This document shows, piece by piece, positions 55,127 through 64,000 of a stretch of 64,000 bases of DNA; the first letter of the stretch is position 1; every line of letters starts with the position of its first letter. The position numbers and the translations under genes are program-made. The DNA comes from Crambe crambe (Eukaryota > Porifera > Demospongiae > Poecilosclerida > Crambeidae): positions 6,953,556 to 7,017,555 of the forward strand of contig OZ004585.1 in the NCBI GenBank assembly GCA_963924555.1, in the 5' to 3' direction. A model generated the notes under the pieces. That model was not told the DNA's origin, made no database searches, and worked only from the letters and a program-made list of their open reading frames with translations.

Positions 55127-55375
55127 AGGATGATGAACGACCAGATGAAAACGGTGATTTTTGAAGTCGCTGTAAAATGATACTGCTTTATTCTCTGCTC
55201 TTCATATTTGAGTCCTAGCATGTTGAAGGTGTTCTGTCTTCAGGTTAGGAGTTACGGACTGCAGGAGGTAAGTATTCTGGAGTTATGAAAGAAAATATTA
55301 AGTACTACTCCAATGGAGCATCCGTGCCATCCCTACTTAGAGAGTACTATCGTACTCTCTGATACCAACACAAAT
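54540..55375 (-). mobile_element. Composite repeat element, copy B, with MITE arm
   Basis: Reverse-orientation copy of 39,235-40,605 without the 600-base insertion. A one-armed 40.6-kb type MITE is at its low end (54,540-54,650) and the hairpin AGAGAGTACGATAGTACTCT at its high end. The ATG/CAT microsatellite is at 55,099-55,130. Confidence 0.75.
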
Positions 55376-56195
55376 TTGCTGGAATCAATCTGGCACAGTT
55401 ACTAGAGAGACACAGGAGCTGCAATGCTGGAACAATTTTTAGGGTCAATGTTGCAGTCTATAAATGATATTGACACTATTGACATCATTAATTTTAATAC
55501 TGGCATAAACTGTAGAGTGACCAGGATATCTGGAATGGAGTGCAGCAGTGGACCATTACTTTCTTGTACATAGCCGATGCTTCCTTCCTCCCATGAGTGC
55601 TCTAAGTAATTGGTTTATATTTTTAACATTAATGCAGTAACATGCATCTAATACCACTCATTCTATAAAAGAAGGATGACTCTACTTACTCACAAAACTA
55701 GATAATAAGCACAAAACTAAGTCATGAAGACTACCATTCCCCCAACAAATTTTCTTCTAATTTTCTAGATTGCTAAAGTGTGGAATTTAGCCATTTCTCG
55801 TTTGGTGTACTGTTAGTTCAGAATTACACGACAGTATCTTAACCCCAGTGACAACTTAGAGGTCATTGATGATCCTCAAGACCCTCTAGGAGTTGTTTAC
55901 AAACCAGTTCCAGAAATGGAGAGAAGGAAAGATCATATTTCGCTGATAAGTGAACACTCTCTCATGCCAATCATTACTAAATAGGAATAAATGAAATTGT
56001 GCGTGCAAATTATAAATACTAACCACCGCTTGCAGTTTCCCTGTGAAAGAGCAGCTACACGCGTCCAGTTGCTACCCACGTAACTAGGTTAGTTTCTTGG
56101 TCTCAAACCATAACATGGAGTGCTCACAGAATTTTCAATTAGCCTATGCTGCCGTTTCCAATCCCTGAAGTAATTATACTATCTATGACTGAATT
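55376..56195. other. Transposon interior, no intact gene
   Basis: A plus-strand stretch near 55,835-55,980 reads like weathered coding sequence (PSDNLEVIDDPQDPLGVVYK-like) but has stops and no recognised domain. Confidence 0.3.
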
Positions 56196-56393
56196 AATTA
56201 TCGGTCCAAGAAATTCCTGGACCAGTATATAGAACAAAACGCTCATGCAAGTTTGACCAGACCCTTTCCCTTCCCTTGGGTCGGCCCGCAAGACTACTTT
56301 AGTCCCAGGTCTCTCTCTGTAGCTAGGCTACTAGCTTAGTCCATTGCTATTCAAACATGGCTGTCGTGACTCGGTTTGTTTCCTCACATACAG

Positions 56394-57477
56394 GAGCTCC
56401 AGACGTTTACTATTGAGCAGTTAGAGGAGGTGAGTTGTTATGAAATACGTAGCTGCTGTGTTGTTGTGTTGATCCAGTATCTCCAACAAGACCCTCTAGA
56501 CTGTCACTGCCAGCACCTTAGTCCCATAGCAACAGTAGGCCATTACATAGCAACAGTGCATAAAGAATGGGTTGTTTGTTGGAATGCTGGACTACTCACC
56601 TTCAAAGCAGCATAATATGCCCCATTGTTATCAGGATAAAATGATTTGCTAGGAGGTAGCTAGACTAGAGCACAGAATCAATAAAAGGCACAAAAATCAG
56701 GGCGTACAGTATTATGTAAGAGATTGTTCGAGAAGGTTAGTACAGTACAAATCGACAAGTGTTAATGTTATCCAATACATGTTTCATGGGCATACCTCAT
56801 GCTCATCTGGCATATCTGCTACTATGACAATATGCTGACTCAGCAAAATTCCTTGACAAGGGAAGTGTGTGAGGTCTATCAACTCATGCACCTGTAGACT
56901 CTATTAAGCATTAAAAATAATGAAGATTCTCCACCTTTAGTTCAAATGGCTTGCATACTAGACCCCTGCTCAATTTTTTTCAGGCCATTGTACTCTCTCA
57001 AAAGTCTGCCGAGGGAAGTGGGTGTGGCATAGCGACTCATGGACCCCTTGATTTTATAGAGCATAATTTACTCTACACGTTCTCTAAGTTTGGAAGCCGT
57101 AGCTCACATAGTGTGTGTGTGTGTGTGTGTTTGTGGTGCATGATGGCTGTCTTCATGTGTGTGTTGTATGGTTGTCTCACCTTCTCTCTCTCGCTCACTC
57201 CTCACAGTTGAAAGCATACAATCAGAGGATGATAACGCACTGGAAACAGGTGAGTGATGAGTGTTACTGTAGCAGTGGTATGATGAGGGTGTGGCATGTG
57301 GGCCAGTCCATACCTGATGTGTGTTCCATGTGTGCAGGAGATAGCTAAGATGAAGAGGGTGTCTTCTTCAGATAGCCTGAAGTGGGAAGTTCAGTGGAGG
57401 GAGACATGGATCAATAACAACGTACTAGACATTCTTGCTATCAACGAAGAATTAGACAAGCGAAAGAAACTTGATTG
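56394..57477 (+). CDS. Unidentified coiled-coil protein, internal exons
   Basis: Exons 56,394-56,429, 57,208-57,249 and 57,338-57,477 join in phase 0 with good GT-AG sites. They read ELQTFTIEQLEE, LKAYNQRMITHWKQ, then EIAKMKRVSSSDSLKWEVQW and ILAINEELDKRKKLD. The joined text is a continuous helical, charged coiled coil. The last exon ends at a donor (GATT|GTAAGT) in phase 1. Upstream and downstream exons were not found, so this is either the middle of a gene whose other exons I cannot see or a fragment. Confidence 0.45.
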
Positions 57478-57512
57478 TAAGTATAGAGATGTTCAACCAC
57501 TTAGCACTAATT

Positions 57513-57580
57513 TGGCAAGCGAAGCGAGCCACTCTCTGGTCATGTCAACGGGAGCTCGAAATATATATTTATTTATTCTT
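57513..57580 (+). repeat. Dispersed short repeat, copy 1
   Basis: GCGAAGCGAGCCACTCTCTG through ATGTCAACGGGAGCTCGA is repeated at 58,026-58,090. Both copies are followed by an ATATATATTTAT run. Confidence 0.8.
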
Positions 57581-57639
57581 ACAGACCACGCCCACTAGTA
57601 CATTTTCCCCATAGACGAGCTGTTGAATAAATCCCCATA

Positions 57640-57850
57640 TTCAACGGCTATATTCAACGGTATATGCATGGGCAGACTAGCCTAGTAACCTTTTTGGCCG
57701 ACATTTCTGAAGATGATAGGCAAGCTTAATTGAATCTTACAGCGGTTTGTCAAGGTGCATTAGTTATTTGTAGGGCCTGGTAGGCTGCTAGGCTTATCTA
57801 AAGTGCTTGTGGTGATATTACAGGTTCTCATAACAGCTTCCTACAGACGT
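57640..57850 (+). repeat. Dispersed repeat (partner 38,870-39,115)
   Basis: Shares GCAGACTAGCCTAGTAA, GACATTTCTGAAGATGATA and the CAGCTTCCTACA end with the 38.9-kb copy. Confidence 0.7.
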
Positions 57851-57918
57851 ATGTTTATATGACAGGCTATAAACACTCCTTAGACTTGTTAGTTGTGACA
57901 TATGTAGTGCACTGTAAG

Positions 57919-58021
57919 AATAAATCACTTATTACACTCGTCAGCTGTGAGATATGGCGAGATATTTCACTCGGCTTGTGAAATATCTCCCCCATATCTG
58001 ACTCGTGTAATAAGTCTTATT
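57919..58021. mobile_element. Small palindromic MITE
   Basis: Outer AATAAATCACTTATTACAC is mirrored by GTGTAATAAGTCTTATT; inner GAGATATTTCAC and GTGAAATATCTC form a perfect stem around TCGGCTT. Confidence 0.75.
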
Positions 58022-58092
58022 GGCTAGCGAAGCGAGCCACTCTCTGGTCATGTCAACGGGAGCTAGCTCGAGATATATATTTATATTTATAG
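58022..58092 (+). repeat. Dispersed short repeat, copy 2
   Basis: Second copy of the 57,513 repeat. It is followed by a GTTGCCATGGCAAC hairpin near 58,103. Confidence 0.75.
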
Positions 58093-58790
58093 CCTGTTGC
58101 CATGGCAACAGATCGATTTACATGGATTTATAAATGTGATACAGTGCATGTAATTATAGCCTGGGGTGGTGTTTACAGGGAAAAGTTAGATATAGATTCT
58201 GCAAAATTGATATTGCACTTTGCACTTTAAGGAGTTGTGACCAGAGTATGTGACAGTATAGAGTTCTGTCCTTATACTAACTACTCTCAGAAAAGCTTGT
58301 CATGGAATTTTAATATTATTCATTGAACACGTTGCGCACGCTATAATGATAATGATATTCATTGACCACATTCCACATTTCAAACCCAACAAGCTTTTCA
58401 GAGAGTAGCCAGCATAAAAGGCAGAACTTGCGAGCTGTGTAACAGCGTGGCTGCACTAGCTGCCCTACTTGCCATTCAGCGTCCAACCATAATTATGACG
58501 TTGTGCCCCTACCGTACGTGAGCAAGTTAAAGCACAGTGAGTGGGCGGGTTATAGACTGAAAGATAGTTCGGTATCTTGGGATGGCCATGTTCTTGTAAG
58601 CAGCCAAAAAAAGTAGCTACATCGCTATAGAGACAGAAGCACTGAGCATGCGTAGTACACTCGCGCGGGCTATATGTAACGTACGTCACTCAAATTGCGC
58701 TTACGCATGCGCATGAAATAGCTACTAAGCAACGTCATAATAAGCAATCATTTTCGTTAAGCTTGAAGTTGAAACACTATTGTAGCGAGT
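58093..58790. other. Intergenic, nothing recognised
   Basis: No exon, repeat copy or terminal structure is supported apart from the small hairpin at 58,103. Confidence 0.35.
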
Positions 58791-58793
58791 ATT

Positions 58794-58983
58794 ATGGAAC
58801 TCAGAGAACCAGAAAACAAGCGAAGGAGGGCCCCAGAACACCCTCTAGAAACTGACCAGCAAAGAAGAGCGAGACCTCATGAAAGAAATGAAAGAGACAG
58901 AGCTAGAAGGAGAACAGAGTCAAAGGAACAGAGAAAAACAAGACTAGCAAAGAAATACGACAGATGCTACGACAGATGCTAAG
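58794..58983 (+). CDS. Short basic Arg/Glu-rich fragment, 3' end cut by repeat
   Basis: The ATG at 58,794 opens a 62-codon frame rich in Arg and Glu (MELREPENKRRRAPEHPLET, RNERDRARRRTESKEQRKTR). Repeated RARRxxE..EQR text of this kind is common at the N terminus of helitron-helicase-associated and other transposon proteins. It is cut where the R1 repeat begins, after a small CTACGACAGATG duplication. Probably a fragment, not a working gene. Confidence 0.4.
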
Positions 58984-59250
58984 TGCTAAGTGGATTGTAG
59001 GCGCTTGGCTTTCTAAGTGCTTGTGGTAAGCATTATACAGCCTCCTATGTATGCAGCTGCAATATCTTAGTAAGTCAAAGTACAAATGACTTTCACCAAC
59101 TGCTTCGCTCGCTGATTGAATATGTTACACGAACATACCCTAGTAACTATTACTTATATATACGTAGGTCAATAGCTAGCGGGCATAATTAATAATAGCA
59201 TGCGCACGTTTGTTTGACCTTTGACCCCACAAATGAAACGTGCCCATAGC

Positions 59251-60377
59251 ATAGATATACTAGACTACGTACGTACACAGTACAGGATTGGAAACAGGTC
59301 GCGTGCGCCCATAACGACAATACTGACAATCCGTGTAGGCAGCTATTCGTGCTAAATTGCCCCAAACAAACAGGGGAGGAGAAGTAGTGTGCCAAATTTC
59401 TGCTAAACTATAGCCAATTGGTAAGTTCAAAAAATGCAAAGAGTGGGCTAGTATAGTGCTAAACAAGCATAGTTCTTAAAAAGGCTGGTTTCTCAAGTAT
59501 AATTGCGAGTAACAATGGTAGTTCGACTTTGTGGACCTCTGGAGCTTGGATGTTAAAAGTATAGTCTCTTTTTCCCCACTAATCTGTTAGGTAGTGATCA
59601 TTTATATGTACATATGTACTTTTTAAAGGTGCCTGTAAAAAAATCATGTCGATGTTACTGTTTCTTCAGATTACCCATGGCTGGCTGTCAAGAAAAGCTA
59701 TAGTAAAGAAGGATACTATAATGTAACAACTAATACTGTCACTTTACACATATTTCCTTTCATATTATGATAAAAAAATGATAATAACAAGTACTGATAG
59801 TGCACTGCTGAACATCCAATTCATCGAGAGATTTGTTGTGATATACTTGTTTTGAGGGATCAAGATGAAGAGTAAAGCTGCCCCAGTGTATCCTTTCCTG
59901 CCCCTGATACAAGAAGGTATCTCATCTCCTCATATAAGAACAACAACATAGTGAAATGGCTTCTTAAACCATCAATGGCAAATGGCATGTCATCTCCAGC
60001 CCTGCACAAAATTAAAACTACTTGAGTACATATGGTCAACTAGTAGCTATCTTTCATTTTATACCAAAAGTAAGACAGCTAGACTTTTATTTTAGTAGTA
60101 GGAGTGCCACAAAACTTTTCAGTCACCTGTTTCCACGTTTTTCTTCCATAGCAACAGTAAATAGACTAAACTGACATGATAAACTACTACAGCTATAGGT
60201 CATTGAGCCTTTTCACTTATAATCATAATTATTGCTGCGCTAAATACCTTGCCTTTCATCCTCTTTCTTATTTTGTGTAAGATTTCTCTGTTCGCCAGGT
60301 ACCTACACGGATGGTCTATAAATTCTACGTGCGCATGCCCTGTTTCCAATCCTGTGTACGTAGTCTAGTATATCTAT
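59251..60377. mobile_element. DNA transposon with perfect 9-bp TSD inside R1
   Basis: Left ATAGATATACTAGACTACGT and the mirror of the right end share about 45 bases including GGATTGGAAACAGG. Flanks GCCCATAGC at 59,242-59,250 and 60,378-60,386 are identical. The intact R1 unit at about 60,910 has this site only once. The interior encodes nothing recognisable. Confidence 0.85.
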
Positions 60378-60552
60378 GCCCATAGCATGCACTTAGAACA
60401 GTTTGAGCTTATTGTTTTCTACAGCATTTTGTCATAGAGGTGCTAAGTGGATTGTAGGCGCTTGGCTTTCTAAGTGCTTGTGGTAAGCATTATACAGCCT
60501 CCTATGTATGCAGCTGCAATATCTTAGTAGGTCAAAGTACAAATGACTTTCA

Positions 60553-60757
60553 CAGGGATGGAGACAGCTGATTAATAATGGGGGGGCTAAAGACAAACTA
60601 AGGCTAACCTAAAAGGATGTACAGATACCCTCCCAGGAAAATTTGCAACTTTGAAACTAGAGAGCATAGCAATGCATGGTAAAGTGCATTCATAAGAAAC
60701 AAAATTTAGTTAAAAGTGGGGGGGCTGGAGCCCCCCTGCCCCCCTGTTTTCTCCCTG
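60553..60757. mobile_element. 205-bp non-autonomous element inside R1
   Basis: Ends CAGGGATGGAGACAG and, on the minus strand, CAGGGAGAAAACAG. TTTCA is duplicated at 60,548-60,552 and 60,758-60,762. The empty site is preserved in the third R1 unit (GACTTTCACCAACTG). CAGGG ends suggest hAT, but an 8-base duplication is not seen. Confidence 0.8.
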
Positions 60758-61222
60758 TTTCACCAACTGCTTCGCTCACCGATTGAATATGTTACACGAA
60801 CATACCCTAGTATATATATTTATATATATATATATATATATGCTAGCAGGCATAATTAATAATACGCATGCTCACGTTCGTTTGACCTTTGACCCCACAA
60901 ATGAAACATGCCCATAGCACTTAGAACAAACAGCTTGAGCTTATTGTTTTCTACAGCATTTTGTCATAGAGGTGCTAAGTGGATTGTAGGCGCTTGGCTT
61001 TCTAAGTGCTTGTGGTAAGCATTATACAGCCTCCTATGTATGCAGCTGCAATATCTTAGTAAGTCAAAGTACAAATGACTTTCACCAACTGCTTCACTCA
61101 CCGATTGAATATGTTACACGAACATACCCTAGTTAGATGATGTAGCAGTACATGTTCTAAATAATAGCCCATAGCTAAAATAACGGTGTTCGCTCAGTAG
61201 CGATATAATTAATAGCCCTTAG

Positions 61223-62618
61223 GGGTCATTCCATATCATTTCAATAAAAATTTGCAAGTGACCGACTCAGATTTTTTCCAAATTTGGTGTGGTGATAGTA
61301 TTGGATGAAAACACGATTTGTTAAATTTTAAGCGTTTTTGGAGACACCGGCTTGTCTCCGTGGTCACCTGAAGAGTGCCATTGACACGTCTTCACTACTT
61401 GAAAGCCCATTTATAACTCAACAAGTTTTGGAGGAAAGTGCACAAAAAATATACCTACTCAGAGCTCTTTCAACGCCTTTTCAGGTGGTGCTAAGGATCT
61501 TTCAATTTTGAAAATGAAAGTTAAATTGCTGCTAAATGCAACTTTGAATTTGTGATTGCTCCAAAAGCGCTGTTTTAATTTCGCTGTAAATCACCCACAA
61601 ATATAGAGTCCACCAACCTCTGTAATTTCTCCAAGTTTCAATCTGGGGCTCACGTGGGTTCGCTAGATATCGGCTGGATTGTGCATTTGTGGAAGCATTT
61701 TGGGATGCAGTGACTTCAATTTTTGTCAGAACCCTACAATATTATAAGTATCAAATTGAAGCCCTTCTGGCACTCTTTCACATGGCACCACAGTCGATGG
61801 TATATTAAAAGCGAAAGTAGTCTGTAGGGGCACTAGGGCATAGTTTCACTTTCAATATGACTTCTAATGTGACACTATGTGAAAGAGTATCCAAAGAGCT
61901 TCAATTCAATACCCATATTGTAGGGTTTCAACAAAAAATGAGGTCACCACAACGTAGATTTGACTGCACTTTTTAACATTTTGGATGTCTATAGTTGTGC
62001 TCAGGTTGTGGTGACTTCAATTTTTGTTAAAACCCTACAATATGGGTATCAAATTAAAGCTCTTTGGATACTCTTTCACATGGTGTCACATTTGAAGTCA
62101 TATTGAAAGTGAAAGAGAAATGATGCCCTAGTGCCCCTACAGACTACTTTCGCTTTCAATATACCATCGACTGTGGTACCATGTGATAGAGTGCCAGAAG
62201 GGCTTCAATTTGATACCTATATTGTAGGGTTCTGACAAAAATTGAAGTCACTGCATCCCAAAATGCTTCCACAAATGCACATTCCAGCCGATATCTAGCG
62301 AACCCACATGAGCCCCAGATTGAAACTTGGAGAAGTTACAGAGGTTGGTGGACGTGGGTGATTTACAGCAAAATTAAAACAGTGTTTATGGAGCAATCAC
62401 AAATTCAAAGTTGCATTTAACGGCAATTTAACTTTCACTTTCAAAATTGAAAGAAAAAATGTCACTCTTCAGGTGACCATGGAGACAAGACGGTGTCTCC
62501 AAAAACGTTAAAATTTAACAAATCGTGTGTTTTCATCCAATACTATCACCACACCAAATTTGGAAAAAATCTGAGTCGGTCACTCGCAAATTTTTGTTGA
62601 AATGATATGGAATGACCC
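61223..62618. mobile_element. 1.4-kb foldback element with GGGTCATTCCATATCATTTC ends
   Basis: The two halves mirror each other along nearly their whole length (centre about 61,925). TTAG is duplicated at 61,219-61,222 and 62,619-62,622. Each half contains a further inverted pair around AAAACCCTACAATAT/AACCCTACAA text, so four related blocks alternate in orientation. There is no gene. A 4-base TTAG duplication is close to the TTAA of Kolobok and piggyBac-type elements, but class is not assigned. Confidence 0.85.
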
Positions 62619-62657
62619 TTAGGAAGTAATTAGGTAATAGGTATAGCACAGCACTGA

Positions 62658-62731
62658 GGAAATTATGGCTGTGAACAGCCTGAGTCCGAGGGCACAGCCC
62701 GAGGACAAAGCCATTCACAGCCATAATTTCC
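62658..62731. mobile_element. Small palindromic MITE
   Basis: GGAAATTATGGCTGTGAA and TTCACAGCCATAATTTCC are perfect mirror arms; the centre holds CCGAGGGCACAGCCCGAGG, itself nearly palindromic. Confidence 0.8.
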
Positions 62732-63530
62732 AAGGCAACCGTACTATTATATCCCACCTGATTGGGTAGAATCCTACCGCAGTTACCATAGACACCTAGC
62801 TAGCCATAGCAACAATCACGGCAGAATCCACTTCTACCTCTGAGTATCCTTGCATGCCCATACGAAAGGTACTGCCTAGCGCCTAGGCATGTGCAAGTGG
62901 ACTGGCCAGCTGTCTCGCGGCTTTTGGCGAGTCTCCACCCACATCTGCAGTCATTATACAACCACTTACTGACTCGAAGGTTGACGCCCTCCTTGGTGAG
63001 CGTGCGCATGCTGCTAGCAACGAGCTCCTCAGCTCCCCAGCCCCAAGTCCACAGCTACAGCTGAGTTAGAAACGGAAAATGCACTACGTTTTGAATGTGC
63101 CTCTGAGAAAGAGCTAGCAAAGCTAGCTGAGGGGATAGTTCCACAGAACTAGATTTTGCCATACTGGGAGCTCCATCACTATCATGCTCTCTTTATTATT
63201 TCAAAGAATAACTAGCTATAGAAAAGACAATTTTTAGAAAAGAGGCCATTATAGATGGCATGGGGGAGGACAGTAATACAGTTTCATCTGGGAGAGGCCG
63301 GTATTACAGTTAATGTCCAGCCCTCCTATAGGAATAAATGTACTAGGTGGGATTTAAAATGGGAAGGGAAGGTGTTGTAGTTCTAAAGTAAGGACCATTC
63401 TTCTCAGAAAAATTTACTTTCTCTGTGAGACAGTTAACATTGTCTAAGGAGTGTGCCAGGTGTGTATAACCATTTTAACCAAACTCTAAAGCCATTTTGT
63501 CCATTCTTGAGCATTGTTGGCATTGAAATG
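62732..63530. other. Intergenic, no gene supported
   Basis: The minus-strand open frame at 62,800-63,009 lacks supporting context. No TIR or tandem structure was noticed. Confidence 0.35.
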
Positions 63531-63636
63531 AGTTAATACTTCAAGTTAGAACTGAATATGGTACTAGTGGTGGAGGGAAAGAGTCATGGCTGCTGAATGG
63601 TGTTTTATTCTTCGTCTTTGTATACATTTCCTTTAG

Positions 63637-63702
63637 CTACTCCCCCTGAACCTTCCTCTCCTCTTTCTGCCTCCTCCAGCCCTCCTCCTTCTGGTGACAG
63701 TG
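63637..63702 (+). CDS. Pro/Ser-rich exon inside the tandem repeat
   Basis: TTTCCTTTAG|CT and CAGTG|GTAAGT bound a 66-base exon that starts and ends in phase 1 and encodes TPPEPSSPLSASSSPPPSGD. A phase 1-1 exon can be added any number of times without frame damage. It probably belongs to a plus-strand gene lying to the right of the window. Confidence 0.5.
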
Positions 63703-63803
63703 GTAAGTTGTGGGTATTATGTGCTCTTGGTGGTTTAGGTTCATGGGTGGGTGCTGCAGCAAACACCACGATCAGCACCTGGGACATACCCAATATAACC
63801 TCA

Positions 63804-63806
<3 letters not shown>

Positions 63807-63835
<29 letters not shown>
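63807..63835 (+). repeat. CA microsatellite
   Basis: Run of about 14 CA dinucleotides in the intron after the Pro/Ser exon. Confidence 0.9.
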
Positions 63836-63839
<4 letters not shown>

Positions 63840-64000
63840 GATGTGCTGAGTTTATACTCCATAACAGGCAATAGACTTCCATTGATATCGGTAATGTTTC
63901 ATTCCATTATGAGTTAATACTTCAAGTTAGAACTGAATATGGTACTAGTGGTAGAGGGAAAGAGTCATGGCTGCTGAATGGTGTTTTATTCTTCATCTTT

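Larger units (their letters stand above)
54195..56296. mobile_element. TAGTCT-family transposon with near-exact 9-bp TSD
   Basis: Left end TAGTCTCGCGGGCCGACCC, then TTTACCAACCCAAGGGAA. The right end on the minus strand is TAGTCTTGCGGGCCGACCCA followed by AGGGAAGGGAAAGGG. Flanks ATTTAGTCC and CTTTAGTCC agree at 8 of 9 bases. The 2.1-kb interior carries other elements: a MITE arm and composite repeat B. Confidence 0.75.
58978..61135 (+). repeat. Tandem array of dispersed repeat R1
   Basis: Three units in the same orientation, each with GTGCTAAGTGGATTGTAGGC, GCATTATACAGCCTCCTATG and CGATTGAATATGTTACACGA. They cover 58,978-59,155 (partial), about 59,190-60,800 and about 60,850-61,135. The second is interrupted at 59,251-60,377 and at 60,553-60,757. 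The third is uninterrupted and serves as reference. A (TA)n run separates units two and three. Confidence 0.85.
63531..64000 (+). repeat. 381-bp tandem duplication running off the window
   Basis: AGTTAATACTTCAAGTTAGA through GGTGTTTTATTCTTC at 63,531 is repeated at 63,912-64,000 with very few changes. One full unit and the first 89 bases of the next are visible. Confidence 0.85.

Overview
This window looks like nuclear DNA of a marine invertebrate, most likely a demosponge. The evidence is AT-rich sequence full of GCTA/AGCT tetranucleotide runs, GT-AG introns of 50-100 bases next to long introns stuffed with transposons, and animal proteins (ZU5-UPA-Death, ankyrin-GTPase-Death, the IP3 receptor C terminus). 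The species call is inference from protein style and repeat texture; no rRNA or other marker gene is present.

Layout. 0-6 kb: a plus-strand ZU5-UPA-Death adaptor gene whose 5' end lies before the window. 7-8 kb: a dead hAT transposase. 9.5-17.5 kb: the largest gene, minus strand, a secreted protein of about 2,635 residues. It joins RTX-type calcium-binding repeats and a hydrophobic pore-former-like region (bacterial toxin style) to one fibronectin III domain and five sushi domains (animal style). 18-22 kb: palindromic MITEs and no clear gene. 23.4-25.8 kb: a frameshifted C-terminal fragment of an IP3 receptor gene. 26.7-28 kb: a small secreted Cys-rich gene that runs into a 61-bp minisatellite. 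28.4-29.1 kb: a Gypsy integrase relic. 29.4-32.9 kb: two nested DNA transposons with exact target-site duplications. 34.7 kb: an exon ending in a 2A-like ribosome-skipping motif. 36-43.5 kb: a repeat graveyard of hairpin MITEs, Helentron-like units and duplicated blocks. 43.8-50 kb: an ankyrin-GTPase-Death gene, to which the 2A exon may belong. 52.8-56.3 kb: more transposons of the 9-bp TSD, TAGTCT-end family. 56.4-57.5 kb: a fragment of a coiled-coil gene. 59-62.6 kb: a tandem repeat array with nested insertions and a 1.4-kb foldback element. 63.5 kb to the end: a 381-bp tandem duplication carrying a Pro/Ser-rich exon.

Biologically, the two Death-domain genes fit innate immune or cell-death signalling. 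The RTX-sushi protein fits an extracellular effector or recognition molecule. They are not co-oriented and nothing shows they are co-regulated. The rest is mobile DNA, and much of its history can be read from nested insertions, TSDs and paired copies within the window. All exon joins below come from reading splice sites and phases by eye; no transcript or database evidence was available.
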